This document shows positions 17,294 to 27,945 of a stretch of 64,000 nucleotides of DNA, piece after piece. The first letter of the stretch is position 1, and each line of letters begins with the position of its first letter. Position numbers and translations under genes: made by a program. The stretch lies in contig NZ_JAMXSF010000009.1 in the NCBI RefSeq assembly GCF_024124545.1, positions 124,001 to 188,000 on the forward strand, given 5' to 3'. The DNA is from Pseudoalteromonas sp. XMcav2-N. GTDB lineage: Bacteria; Pseudomonadota; Gammaproteobacteria; Enterobacterales; Alteromonadaceae. The notes below the pieces were generated by a model. The model did not search any database and was not told the origin of the DNA. It saw only the letters and a program-made list of their open reading frames with translations.

Positions 17294-18214
17294 ATGTCGA
17301 CTCACTTTATTACCGGTCTGGAATTTGATAAAAGCCAGGCTCTGAAACTCCTTGCGCTGGCAAGCGATATCAAACAGCAGCCACAGGAATTTGCGCATGC
17401 TTTGGCGGGCAAATCTGTGGTCACTTTATTCGAAAAACCCAGTCTCAGAACCCGCTTGTCGTTCGACATTGGTATCAACAAGCTTGGCGGCCATGCGGTC
17501 TATCTGGATCAGCAAAACGGCGCAATGGGCAGCCGTGAATCCGTGCAGGATTTTGCGCTGAACATTGCTACCTGGGCAGATGCATTGGTGGCGCGTGTTT
17601 CTTCCCATCACACCCTTGAGGTGCTGGCTGAGCATTCTGATATCCCGGTGGTGAACAGCTTGTGTGACTTATACCACCCATGTCAGGCGCTTGCAGACTT
17701 TCTGACTTTGCAGGAAGTATTTGGCGATGTCAGCCAGATAAAACTGGCTTATCTGGGTGAGGGAAACAATGTTTGCCAATCTTTATTGCTGCTGGGGGCA
17801 ACGCTGGGGGCAGATTTTGTCGCTGTGTGCCCCAAAGGACATTCGCCTGATGCGCAAATAGTAAAACAGGCAGAGCAAATTGCTGCGGTAAATGGCGCGT
17901 CTGTGATGATCAGTGATCGCATTGAAGCCGCAGTCGGTGCCAACGCTTTGTACACAGATACCTGGGTCTCAATGGGCAGCGACACGTCACTGGAGCAGGC
18001 AAAAACCACCTTTATGCCGTATCAGCTTAATCAAACACTACTCGAACAAACCGGGGCCAGTACAGTACTGCATTGCCAGCCTGCGCACCGGGGCTATGAG
18101 ATCACCTCAGAGGTGATGGACGGTCCTAAAGCGCGGATCCTGCAACAGGCAGAAAACCGCATGTATGCACAAAATGCTCTGTTACTGGCGCTGATGAATA
18201 AGCAGCTCGTCTGA
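17294..18214 (+). CDS. argF: Ornithine carbamoyltransferase, variant carbamoyl-phosphate loop
   Basis: The enzyme transfers the carbamoyl group from carbamoyl phosphate to ornithine, giving citrulline. The 306-residue product has the transcarbamylase layout, but the usual STRTR phosphate loop reads SLRTR (FEKPSLRTRLSFD) and the usual HCLP ornithine-site motif reads HCQPAHRG. The HPCQALADFLT segment is canonical. From memory similar changes occur in ArgF proteins encoded in Alteromonadales arg operons, so they are probably lineage-specific rather than inactivating. The partner argE makes free ornithine, so use of N-acetylornithine instead is less likely. It sits 34 bp before argG. Confidence 0.92.
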   Translation: MSTHFITGLEFDKSQALKLLALASDIKQQPQEFAHALAGKSVVTLFEKPSLRTRLSFDIGINKLGGHAVYLDQQNGAMGSRESVQDFALNIATWADALVARVSSHHTLEVLAEHSDIPVVNSLCDLYHPCQALADFLTLQEVFGDVSQIKLAYLGEGNNVCQSLLLLGATLGADFVAVCPKGHSPDAQIVKQAEQIAAVNGASVMISDRIEAAVGANALYTDTWVSMGSDTSLEQAKTTFMPYQLNQTLLEQTGASTVLHCQPAHRGYEITSEVMDGPKARILQQAENRMYAQNALLLALMNKQLV

Positions 18215-18248
18215 GCCAATAAGATTCAAGAATTAAGGTAAAAATATC

Positions 18249-19463
18249 ATGAAAAATATCAAAAAAGTCGTTCTGGCATACTCAGGTGGTCTGGATACGT
18301 CGGCCATTGTGCCCTGGTTAAAAGAAAACTACGGCTGCGACGTTGTTGCGTTTGTGGCCGATGTCGGCCAGGGGGATGAAGAGCTTCAGGGCGTTGAAGA
18401 AAAAGCGCTTGCATCTGGTGCCAGTGAGTGTCACATCGTCGATTTGAAAGCCGAGCTGGTCAGTGAGTACATTTACCCGACTTTGCAAAGCGGTGCGGTA
18501 TACGAAGGCACTTATCTGCTGGGCACTTCCATGGCGCGGCCAATTATCGCCAAAGCACAGGTTGAGATCGCTCGCAAAGTGGGTGCGGATGCACTGTCTC
18601 ATGGTTGTACCGGCAAAGGCAATGATCAGGTGCGTTTTGAATCTTGCTTTGCCGCGCTTGCGCCTGATCTGGAGGTGATCGCTCCATGGCGTGAGTGGTC
18701 ACTATCTAGTCGGGAGTCGTTGCTGGATTATCTGGCCGAGCGCAATATTCCCTGTGCAGCATCCGCAACCAAAATCTACAGCCGTGATGCCAACGCCTGG
18801 CATATTTCTCATGAAGGTGGCGAACTGGAAGATCCCTGGAATCAGCCCAGCGACCAGGTCTGGACCTGGACGGCTTCGCCTGAGCAGGCACCCAATGAGG
18901 CTGAACTGGTCAGTGTGCAGATTGAGGCCGGTCAGGTAACGGCGGTCAATGGCCAGCCTCTGACACCTTATCAATGTTTGCTGACGCTTAACGAAATTGC
19001 CGCCAAACATGGCGTGGGCCGTATTGATATTGTCGAAAACCGCCTGGTGGGTATGAAGTCGCGGGGCTGTTACGAAACCCCGGGAGGCACGGTTATGGTG
19101 GCGGCGCTTCAGGCCATTGATGAGTTGGTTTTGGACAAAGCCAGTCGTAAATGGAAAGAAACGGTGGCCAGTGAGTTTGCTCACTTAGTGTATGACGGGC
19201 GTTGGTTTACACCGTTAAAAGACTCTTTACTGGCGGCGGCTCAGTCACTGGCTCAGGTGGCCACCGGTGAGGTGGTTCTGAAGCTGTATAAAGGTCAGGT
19301 CAGCGCGGTACAAAAGCGCTCGCAAAACAGCCTGTACAGCGAAGATTTTGCGACTTTCGGTGAGGACGATGTGTATGACCAGTCTCATGCCGAAGGCTTT
19401 ATCCGCTTGTTCTCGTTGTCGAGTCGCATTGCGGCACTGAACAAGCAAAAGTCGGTTAAATAA
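18249..19463 (+). CDS. argG: Argininosuccinate synthase
   Basis: ArgG condenses citrulline and aspartate with ATP hydrolysis to AMP. The 404-residue product begins with the N-type ATP pyrophosphatase loop [15 protein letters not shown] and has the citrulline/aspartate-site segment [14 protein letters not shown], both diagnostic. The length fits the bacterial type 1 subfamily. It is 34 bp after argF and 24 bp before argH. The start at 18249 has AAGGT upstream. Confidence 0.97.
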   Translation: MKNIKKVVLAYSGGLDTSAIVPWLKENYGCDVVAFVADVGQGDEELQGVEEKALASGASECHIVDLKAELVSEYIYPTLQSGAVYEGTYLLGTSMARPIIAKAQVEIARKVGADALSHGCTGKGNDQVRFESCFAALAPDLEVIAPWREWSLSSRESLLDYLAERNIPCAASATKIYSRDANAWHISHEGGELEDPWNQPSDQVWTWTASPEQAPNEAELVSVQIEAGQVTAVNGQPLTPYQCLLTLNEIAAKHGVGRIDIVENRLVGMKSRGCYETPGGTVMVAALQAIDELVLDKASRKWKETVASEFAHLVYDGRWFTPLKDSLLAAAQSLAQVATGEVVLKLYKGQVSAVQKRSQNSLYSEDFATFGEDDVYDQSHAEGFIRLFSLSSRIAALNKQKSVK

Positions 19464-19487
19464 CGGTGAGCAGAGGAGTAAAGTAAC

Positions 19488-21353
19488 ATGGCACTGTGGG
19501 GTGGACGCTTTTCGTCTGGGCCGGATGCGGCCTTTAAACAATTTAACGATTCCTTACCGTTTGACTATCAGCTGGCAGAGCAGGATATTGTTGGTTCGAT
19601 TGCCTGGGCGGGCGCGCTCAAACAGGTTCAGGTCCTGACTGGCGATGAGCATGCTCAACTGGTCGCGGCGTTGCAAGCGTTACTGGAAGAAGCCAATGCG
19701 GATCCGCACGCCATAGCGACGGCTGGGTATGAAGACATTCACTCTTACGTTGAGGCGCGTCTGATTGACAAAGTTGGCGATCTGGGCAAAAAGCTGCACA
19801 CAGGTCGTAGTCGTAATGATCAGGTGGCCACCGATTTTCGTTTATGGTGTCGTGATAGCGCTTACAAAATCCTTGAAGCACTGGACATGTTAAAAGCGGC
19901 ATTTGTTGCGCTGGCAGAGCGGGAGCTTGGTACGGTTTTACCTGGCTATACCCACTTGCAACGGGCACAACCTGTGTTATTTAGTCACTGGTGTATGGCG
20001 TATGTGGAAATGCTGGAGCGTGATACATCGCGTCTTCAGGATGCCGTAACACGCCTGAACGAATGCCCGCTTGGCAGCGGTGCACTGGCTGGTACCGCCT
20101 ATGATATCGACAGAGAGCAGCTGGCTGCTGAGCTGGAGTTTAGCTGTGCCACGCGCAATAGTCTGGATGCGGTATCTGACAGAGATTTTGTGCTGGAGTT
20201 ACTCAGTTGTGCGTCTATTTCTATGTTGCATTTATCACGACTTGCCGAGGACATGATTTTTTATAACTCTGGCGAGGCAGGCTTTATTGAGCTGGGAGAT
20301 AATGTGACATCTGGCTCCTCTTTGATGCCGCAAAAGAAAAACCCCGATGCTCTGGAGTTGATCCGGGGTAAAATCGGCCGTGTGTTTGGGGCCTTCAGCG
20401 CCATGATGATGACGCTAAAAGCACTGCCGCTGGCCTACAACAAAGATATGCAGGAAGACAAAGAAGGCGTATTCGATGCCATGCCAACCTGGCTGGCAGC
20501 ATTGCATATGGCACAGTCCTGTATCGAAAGTGTTAAGGTCAATGGCGACAAGAGCAAACAGGCAGCGCAGGGCGGACATGCAAATGCTACTGAGCTGGCA
20601 GATTACCTTGTGGCAAAAGGGATCCCGTTCCGTGAAGGGCACCATATTGTTGGTCAGCTGGTACAACTGGCGTTGAGCGAGGGTAAAAACCTCGAAGATC
20701 TGAGTCTGGCTCAATTTCAGTCTGTGTGTGCGCAGGTCGACCAGGATGTCTACCCGGTACTGCAACTGGATGCCTGTATTGCGGCACGCAACGCCAAAGG
20801 GGGAACCTCTTTACAGCAAGTGTCAGCAGCCATCAGTGCAGTGAAAAAAAAACAGCAAATTACGGTTCGTGATGCCACGTTAAACGATGTAGAAGCCATT
20901 GCCGGACTGATCCAATACTGGGCTAAGGTAGGTGAAAACCTGCCCCGGGCCAAAAGCGATATGATCCACAGTATCAATGAGTTTGCTGTGACCGAGGTCG
21001 ATGGCAAGGTGACCGGCTGTGCATCGCTGTACATTTATGACACGGGTCTGGCCGAGATCCGTTCACTCGGGGTCGACCCGTCGGTGCAGGTGAAAGGCCA
21101 GGGGCAGTTGCTGGTATCGCATTTGCTGGATAAGGCCAGGCGTCTGGCACTGAAGCGCGTTATTGTACTGACTCGGGTGCCAGGCTTTTTTGATAAACAA
21201 GGCTTTAGTGGGTGTAATAAGGACAGCCTTCCTGAAAAAGTAATGAAAGACTGTGAGCTGTGTTTGCGTAAAAACAATTGTGATGAAGTGGCAATGGAGT
21301 TTATGTTGCAGGTTGCAGAGCCCGCGCGTATTCCCTGCCAGTTTGTGGCCTGA
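19488..21353 (+). CDS. argH: Argininosuccinate lyase fused to N-acetylglutamate synthase
   Basis: The 621-residue protein joins two enzymes. Residues 1 to about 455 are argininosuccinate lyase, with [13 protein letters not shown] and the signature [12 protein letters not shown] around residue 276. Residues from about 458 form a GNAT acetyltransferase ([19 protein letters not shown]), with the acetyl-CoA loop QVKGQG and a Cys-rich tail ([10 protein letters not shown]). Such ArgH(A) fusions are known from Vibrio, Moritella and other marine Gammaproteobacteria, where the tail is the N-acetylglutamate synthase that starts the pathway. It is the last gene of the operon and is followed by a strong terminator. 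It thus places the first and last steps of the pathway in one polypeptide. Confidence 0.96.
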   Translation: MALWGGRFSSGPDAAFKQFNDSLPFDYQLAEQDIVGSIAWAGALKQVQVLTGDEHAQLVAALQALLEEANADPHAIATAGYEDIHSYVEARLIDKVGDLGKKLHTGRSRNDQVATDFRLWCRDSAYKILEALDMLKAAFVALAERELGTVLPGYTHLQRAQPVLFSHWCMAYVEMLERDTSRLQDAVTRLNECPLGSGALAGTAYDIDREQLAAELEFSCATRNSLDAVSDRDFVLELLSCASISMLHLSRLAEDMIFYNSGEAGFIELGDNVTSGSSLMPQKKNPDALELIRGKIGRVFGAFSAMMMTLKALPLAYNKDMQEDKEGVFDAMPTWLAALHMAQSCIESVKVNGDKSKQAAQGGHANATELADYLVAKGIPFREGHHIVGQLVQLALSEGKNLEDLSLAQFQSVCAQVDQDVYPVLQLDACIAARNAKGGTSLQQVSAAISAVKKKQQITVRDATLNDVEAIAGLIQYWAKVGENLPRAKSDMIHSINEFAVTEVDGKVTGCASLYIYDTGLAEIRSLGVDPSVQVKGQGQLLVSHLLDKARRLALKRVIVLTRVPGFFDKQGFSGCNKDSLPEKVMKDCELCLRKNNCDEVAMEFMLQVAEPARIPCQFVA

Positions 21354-21370
21354 ACCCACTGTTATTAGCT

Positions 21371-21395
21371 AAAGCGCCCGTTCGGGCGCTTTTTG
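21371..21395 (+). terminator. Intrinsic terminator of arg operon
   Basis: AAAGCGCCCG and CGGGCGCTTT pair over 10 bp with a 2-nt loop and run into a T-stretch. It lies 18 bp after the argH stop and just before the convergent Wzi-like gene; the symmetric A/T flanks allow bidirectional use. Confidence 0.92.
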
Positions 21396-21401
21396 CGGAT
21401 T

Positions 21402-23278
<1,877 letters not shown>

Positions 23279-23370
23279 TTATCAAGCTTGCGGCACAATA
23301 TCACTGGTCTGATTTCAAAATGAAAATTTAATGTTATTCCCATTTAGTGCTATTTTCACTGTGCGTTATA

Positions 23371-23380
23371 ACCGAACGGT
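23371..23380. promoter_or_regulatory. Palindromic ACCG-AA-CGGT, candidate TetR-type operator
   Basis: ACCGAACGGT lies 41 bp before the TetR-family gene in the coaD/tetR divergent region. Short ACCG/CGGT palindromes are common in operators of this family, so autoregulation is possible. The evidence is only the symmetry and position. Confidence 0.3.
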
Positions 23381-23421
23381 CATTATTGCCTCATTAATTA
23401 CGTGTTATCAGAGAACCGAAT

Positions 23422-24078
23422 ATGAACACCAAGGAAAAAATTATTCGTACCAGTATCGCCTTATTTAACTTACATGGCGAGCGAACAATCACTACTAATC
23501 ACATCGCTTCTAACATGGGGATCAGTCCTGGTAATCTGTATTACCACTTTAAAAACAAAGAAGACATTATTCGCAATATTTTTGCCTTGTACAGTGAACA
23601 CCTGAGTACCCACTTTAAGCCCTTGGCAGCTCATGACGAGCCGGTTGAGCAGCTGACTCAGTATCTGGATTCGTTGTTTGAACTGATGTGGCGTTACCAC
23701 TTTTTCTACGACAACCTGAACGATATCCTGGCGCGTGATGATGTGCTGAAAAAAGACTATATCGCCTTTCAGGCACGGCTATTCGAGCAAGTGAAAGCGG
23801 TCGTCCTGGGTTTGCGCGAGGTGGATGTGATTGCCATCAGTAACGACGATGCCAATGAGTTAGCACATATGCTAAAAATGGTAGTGAGCTTTTGGACGCC
23901 CTATGTGAAAGCGCGCAGAATGACTGGCGTGTTAGAACAACAGGATATCTATAATGGCATTGTGAAGGTATTAATGTTGTTTAAACCTTACGCCACTACG
24001 CTCAGCCGGGACAAAATCGAACAACTACAACAGCACTACCAGGCAATGGCAGATGCCGCACTCCCCAGTATTGCCTGA
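23422..24078 (+). CDS. TetR/AcrR-family transcriptional regulator
   Basis: The 218-residue protein has an N-terminal TetR DNA-binding domain: KEKIIRTSIALFNLHGERTI, then TTNHIASNMGISPGNLYYHF with the recognition helix ending in the typical LYYHFKNKEDII. The C-terminal part is an all-helical ligand/dimer domain that I cannot tie to a ligand. It is divergent from coaD and has AGAGAACCGA upstream of the ATG. It is transcribed alone; thiI follows after 124 bp with its own likely promoter. Target genes are unknown. Confidence 0.9.
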   Translation: MNTKEKIIRTSIALFNLHGERTITTNHIASNMGISPGNLYYHFKNKEDIIRNIFALYSEHLSTHFKPLAAHDEPVEQLTQYLDSLFELMWRYHFFYDNLNDILARDDVLKKDYIAFQARLFEQVKAVVLGLREVDVIAISNDDANELAHMLKMVVSFWTPYVKARRMTGVLEQQDIYNGIVKVLMLFKPYATTLSRDKIEQLQQHYQAMADAALPSIA

Positions 24079-24137
24079 GCCCGCACCAGAAAAAGCTGGT
24101 TATCCTCTGTATATTTCCTAGTCTTTAATAAGTCTGC

Positions 24138-24143
24138 TATAAT
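24138..24143 (+). promoter_or_regulatory. Candidate -10 element for thiI
   Basis: A perfect TATAAT hexamer lies 59 bp before the thiI start, followed by a GC-rich initially transcribed region. The -35 region is not obvious. Confidence 0.5.
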
Positions 24144-24202
24144 CGCGCGCCCGTTGTCGGCGCGCCAATTGCGCATTCATGTCCAAACCAAGAGTGACTT
24201 CT

Positions 24203-25660
24203 ATGTTTAAATTTATCGTCAAACTGCACCCCGAAATCGTGATCAAAAGTAAATCGGTTCGCAAACGTTTTACTATGGTACTCGAGCGAAACATTAAACT
24301 GGTGCTTTGCCGCTTTGATGAAAAAGTGACGGTAAAGAACAACTGGGACAATATTACGGTGGTGACGCAGAGTGAAGACCCTGCAATCCGCAAAGCCTTC
24401 ATCAGTGGCCTTGGTCGTATCCCCGGCATTGTTCAGTTTCTGGAAGTACAGGAAACCACTTTTGAAACCCTGGACGACATTTATCAAAAAGCCTTACCTC
24501 TGGTTGGCCCGCAGATCGAAAACAAGACCTTTTGTGTACGAGTTAAGCGTCAGGGCGATCATGACTTTACCTCCAGTGATGTTGAAAGATATGTTGGCGG
24601 CGGTCTGAACCAGCATGTGCCGGGTGCACGCGTGCAGCTGCGCAAACCGGATGTGACGGTTAAAATTGAGGTAAAAGGCGACCGTGCTTATATCGTAACG
24701 ACTAAACATCTGGGCATGGGTGGTTTCCCATTGCCAACGCAGGAAGATGTACTGTCTTTGATGTCGGGTGGCTTTGACTCTGGTGTGGCAAGTTACCAGA
24801 TGATCCGCAAAGGCGCGAGAACCCACTTCCTGTTCTTTAACTTAGGGGGGGCGGCGCACGAGATTGGGGTGAAACAGGTCAGCCACTATCTGTGGAAGCA
24901 ATACAGCTCAACCCATAAAGTACGCTTTATTACCGTGGACTTCGAGCCTGTGGTCGCCGAGATCCTGGAAAACATTGAAAGCAGCCAGATGGGCGTGGTG
25001 CTAAAGCGCATGATGATGCGAGCGGGGTCCGCTGTGGCGGAGCGTTTTGGTATTCAGGCTTTGGTCACCGGTGAGTGTATTGGTCAGGTGTCCAGTCAGA
25101 CACTGGCAAACCTGAATGTGATTGATCGCGTCACCGAGACACTGATTTTACGTCCTCTTATCCAATATGATAAAGAAGAGATCATTCGTATTGCGCGCCA
25201 GATTGGGACTTGTGAAATGGCTGAGTCGATGCCGGAGTACTGTGGTGTAATCTCGAAAAAGCCAACAGTAAAAGCCAAGCTGGAAAAAATCGAGGCCGAA
25301 GAAAGCAAGTTTGACTTTGATGTGCTGGACACTGTGGTAGAAAATGCCGTTGTGAAAGACATTCGTGAGATTGAAGCCGAAGCGAAAGAAGAAGTTAAAG
25401 AAGCTGAGAGTGTCAGCGAGTTACCGGCAGGTGCTGTCGTGGTGGATATCCGCTCACCGGAAGAAGAAGATGCCGAACCATTAGAATTGGATGGTATTGA
25501 AGTGATCCATCTGCCATTTTTCCGTCTGGCGACCAAGTTTGGTGATTTGCCTCAGGACAAAGATTATTACTTGTACTGCAGTAAAGGTGTAATGAGTCAG
25601 CTGCAAGCTTTGATCCTGCATGAAAATGGCTTTGCTAACGTCAGGGTTTATCGTCCATAG
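24203..25660 (+). CDS. thiI: tRNA 4-thiouridine synthase / sulfurtransferase
   Basis: ThiI makes 4-thiouridine at tRNA position 8 and, in most gammaproteobacteria, also delivers sulfur for thiazole synthesis. The 485-residue protein has an N-terminal ferredoxin-like region and THUMP domain, a PP-loop ([16 protein letters not shown]), the [12 protein letters not shown] segment with the internal disulfide Cys, and a C-terminal rhodanese domain with catalytic C459 in YCSKG. The start at 24203 gives the canonical [13 protein letters not shown]-terminus; an upstream in-frame start 8 codons earlier is less likely. It is a single-gene unit. Confidence 0.95.
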   Translation: MFKFIVKLHPEIVIKSKSVRKRFTMVLERNIKLVLCRFDEKVTVKNNWDNITVVTQSEDPAIRKAFISGLGRIPGIVQFLEVQETTFETLDDIYQKALPLVGPQIENKTFCVRVKRQGDHDFTSSDVERYVGGGLNQHVPGARVQLRKPDVTVKIEVKGDRAYIVTTKHLGMGGFPLPTQEDVLSLMSGGFDSGVASYQMIRKGARTHFLFFNLGGAAHEIGVKQVSHYLWKQYSSTHKVRFITVDFEPVVAEILENIESSQMGVVLKRMMMRAGSAVAERFGIQALVTGECIGQVSSQTLANLNVIDRVTETLILRPLIQYDKEEIIRIARQIGTCEMAESMPEYCGVISKKPTVKAKLEKIEAEESKFDFDVLDTVVENAVVKDIREIEAEAKEEVKEAESVSELPAGAVVVDIRSPEEEDAEPLELDGIEVIHLPFFRLATKFGDLPQDKDYYLYCSKGVMSQLQALILHENGFANVRVYRP

Positions 25661-25681
25661 CACAACCCTCACTTCTACCGT

Positions 25682-25708
25682 GGCTGAGCAAAGCGTTGAT
25701 GCTCAGCC
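25682..25708. terminator. Hairpin shared by convergent thiI and panE
   Basis: GGCTGAGC (25682-25689) and GCTCAGCC (25701-25708) pair perfectly over 8 bp with an 11-nt loop. It starts 22 bp after the thiI stop and covers the panE stop codon. No T-run follows on the plus strand, so it is a weak terminator candidate. Confidence 0.5.
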
Positions 25709-26626
25709 CAACTCTGCTTTGTTCTCAGCCGGATGCAACGCTCGCACACGGTTTAATAACGTCATATTGTGCGGCACGGATAGTCCATATTGCTTTGACT
25801 GCTCAACAATATAGCCACACATCGCGTCTACCTCAGTACGTCTTTGGTGTTTCACATCCTGTGCCATGGACGAAAAGTTGTCAGCAGTGAGCGTCATAAC
25901 CTGATACGCCCGTTGTAGCTCTTCATGCAGTTGCAGAGGCACACCAATGTGGTTGGCAACGGCACACGCTTCACTGAGCACTCCCAAAATTTCCGACGCA
26001 TAACAGGGCGCGCGCAGGCGACCATTTTTCTGTCCGGACAGGGCACTGAGCGGATTAATGGCCAGGTTAACACACAGCTTTTGCCAGCGTAGTAGCTGAA
26101 TATCGTCGGACAATTGTGCGGGGGTAAAGTGAGGCTTTATCAGCGTATCAAACAGCGACGAAACTCGCTGTTGAGCCACCGGATTACAGGGACCAAAGAC
26201 ACTTAAACCCGGGCCGGTGAACGCGACGGTGTTAGCGTTAGGTTTCCAGCCCCCCATACTGGTGGACAGAAAAAACAGCCCCTGCTGAGCTGATAATTCA
26301 GCGGTAACAGGTTCAAGTGCCTGTATCCCGTTATGACTGAAAATAACGTTGGCATCCGGATTCAGGTGTGGTTTGAGCGTCGTAAATGCCGCGCTGAGTT
26401 GATACGATTTGACGGGCACGATGCACAAAGCAATGCGGATGTTGCGTTTTGCCAGCTCCTGCCAGCTCAGGCATTTGACCGCGAGAGGACGAGTACATTC
26501 GGCATGTTGAGCAAAAACGGTTTGTGTTGGCGATCTTGTGATCAGGGTAACGGAATGGGTTTTTGCCAGTCGCTCGGCCAGTAATAAACCGACTGCCCCT
26601 TTGCCGACAATGAATACTTCAGACAT
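25703..26626 (-). CDS. panE: 2-dehydropantoate 2-reductase (ketopantoate reductase family)
   Basis: PanE reduces ketopantoate to pantoate with NADPH in pantothenate synthesis. The 307-residue product begins with a Rossmann motif VGKGAVG (GxGxxG at residues 8-13) and contains the catalytic-Lys segment WQKLCVNLAINPLSAL and the conserved Ser/Glu region near the C-terminus (MAQDVKHQRRTEVDAM). The family includes enzymes acting on other 2-keto acids, so substrate certainty is moderate. The start at 26626 overlaps the end of the VanZ-like gene by 8 bp, so the two genes are coupled. Confidence 0.88.
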   Translation of the reverse strand: MSEVFIVGKGAVGLLLAERLAKTHSVTLITRSPTQTVFAQHAECTRPLAVKCLSWQELAKRNIRIALCIVPVKSYQLSAAFTTLKPHLNPDANVIFSHNGIQALEPVTAELSAQQGLFFLSTSMGGWKPNANTVAFTGPGLSVFGPCNPVAQQRVSSLFDTLIKPHFTPAQLSDDIQLLRWQKLCVNLAINPLSALSGQKNGRLRAPCYASEILGVLSEACAVANHIGVPLQLHEELQRAYQVMTLTADNFSSMAQDVKHQRRTEVDAMCGYIVEQSKQYGLSVPHNMTLLNRVRALHPAENKAELG

Positions 26627-26984
26627 AGGGCTTTCCGGTTTTACGGCAATAAACCCAGTAAGCAAAAAAGTAACTTATGGCACCTGCGACATCAGCCATA
26701 AAGTCCCCCCACGAAGCTTGTCGGTAGGGTAAGGAGTCTTGCATCCACTCGATCCCTGCTCCGTAAAATGTAAGAAGCATCAGGTGAAACCAGATCCGAA
26801 AACGAAACGCATGATGAGAGAAAAACGCCAGGACAAAAAACACGCCAAAGTGTGCCACCTTATCTGCATGAGCGAATTTCACAATTTGACTGGCCTGAAT
26901 TTCTTTAGCGAACAGAAACGTGCATACAGCCAGAGAGAGTAATAACAGGCATTGGTAGAGTCGGCGTGCCACAAATACTTCCAA
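26619..26984 (-). CDS. VanZ-like small membrane protein
   Basis: The 121-residue protein has three to four hydrophobic segments: residues about 10-25, FGVFFVLAFFSH near 45-57, LMLLTFYGAGIEWMQ near 68-82, and AGAISYFFAYWVY near 98-111. The HADKVAHFGVFFVLAFF and EWMQDSLPYRQASWGDFMADVAG segments fit the VanZ-like family (PF04892), whose function outside teicoplanin resistance is unknown. It is upstream of and overlaps panE, and divergent from yajQ. Confidence 0.78.
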   Translation of the reverse strand: MEVFVARRLYQCLLLLSLAVCTFLFAKEIQASQIVKFAHADKVAHFGVFFVLAFFSHHAFRFRIWFHLMLLTFYGAGIEWMQDSLPYRQASWGDFMADVAGAISYFFAYWVYCRKTGKPYV

Positions 26985-27141
26985 ATCATCAGGGATTAAA
27001 AGGCCAGTATATCATCGAAATCTGAAAATAGGATGAAGCAGGGACTGTCAGTTCCAAATTTGAAAACGAGCGCTGAGAGTGTGGTCGCGTCACAGCCTTT
27101 GGGTTGCTATAATCCGGAAAAACATTATCCAGGAGCTAGAT

Positions 27142-27624
27142 ATGCCTTCTTTTGACATTGTGTCTGAAATTGATATGACTGAAGCGAGAAACACGGTGGA
27201 TAACGCGGATCGTGAACTGAGCACGCGTTTTGACTTTCGTGGTGTAGAAGCGTCGTTTGACCTGAAGGACGAAGTGATCACGTTAAAAAGTGAATCTGAG
27301 CAGCAAGTGATGCAATTATTCGACATGCTGGTAGGCAAAGCCGCAAAACGTGGTCTGGACGTGGCCAGCTTTGAGCTGAAAGACGTTGAAAAGTCGGGTA
27401 AGTATGTGTCACGTAAAGTGATGCTGAAACAGGGGATCGACAAAGAGATGGCGAAGAAAGTGGTTAAGGCCATTAAAGATTCTAAGATTAAGGTACAGGC
27501 GTCTATTCAGGGTGAAACCGTGCGTGTTACTGGCAAGAAGCGTGACGATCTGCAGGAAACCATGCAGCTGATCCGCGGTGCCGAACTTGGTCAGCCTTTC
27601 CAGTTTAAAAACTTCCGAGATTAA
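27142..27624 (+). CDS. yajQ: YajQ-family nucleotide-binding protein
   Basis: The 160-residue protein matches the YajQ/DUF520 family from end to end: [11 protein letters not shown] at the start, [15 protein letters not shown] in the first ferredoxin-like half, and [11 protein letters not shown] and the C-terminal [10 protein letters not shown]. Members bind nucleotides; the Xanthomonas homologue binds cyclic di-GMP, which would fit with the two EAL-type proteins in this window, though that link is only inference. The start at 27142 is supported by AGGAG 6 bp upstream. Confidence 0.94.
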   Translation: MPSFDIVSEIDMTEARNTVDNADRELSTRFDFRGVEASFDLKDEVITLKSESEQQVMQLFDMLVGKAAKRGLDVASFELKDVEKSGKYVSRKVMLKQGIDKEMAKKVVKAIKDSKIKVQASIQGETVRVTGKKRDDLQETMQLIRGAELGQPFQFKNFRD

Positions 27625-27650
27625 CCTCTCAGCTTACCTTCTTACATCTG

Positions 27651-27682
27651 GCATGCTAAATATTACCAATACTTTAGCATGC
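27651..27682. terminator. 10-bp inverted repeat after yajQ
   Basis: GCATGCTAAA (27651-27660) and TTTAGCATGC (27673-27682) pair perfectly with a 12-nt loop, 26 bp past the yajQ stop. There is no immediate T-run, so efficiency is uncertain. Confidence 0.55.
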
Positions 27683-27731
27683 TAGACGTCCATTGATTTT
27701 TGTTCTCAAATCTCCGACAATAGCGCCAACT

Positions 27732-27896
27732 TTTCAGGGTGTCAGATCAGGAGCCTGGAGTCTCTCAAAGATCTGAATAATCGGGAAGCTGGTGACTGCC
27801 TATGGAGTCGGTAATAGTCCAGCACTGCCCCCGCAACGGTGAACCTGTGACAGTCCCTCCGGCGGTTACAGGTAAGTCCGGAAACCGGCCCTGAAA
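27732..27896 (+). ncRNA. Cobalamin (adenosylcobalamin) riboswitch
   Basis: The leader of btuB has the conserved B12-box core GCACTGCCCCCGCAACGGT at 27822-27840, a preceding GGGAAGCTGGTG element at 27783-27794, and the later AAGTCCGGAAACCGGCC element near 27874-27890. TTTCAGGG (27732-27739) and CCCTGAAA (27889-27896) are exact complements and form the closing P1 helix. It ends about 50 bp before the btuB ATG, the right distance for B12-dependent control of translation or early termination of the receptor gene. Confidence 0.95.
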
Positions 27897-27945
27897 CACA
27901 CTCAATAGTTGTAGTTCACGCGGTGGGCGTGGATCAGGGGAACTC

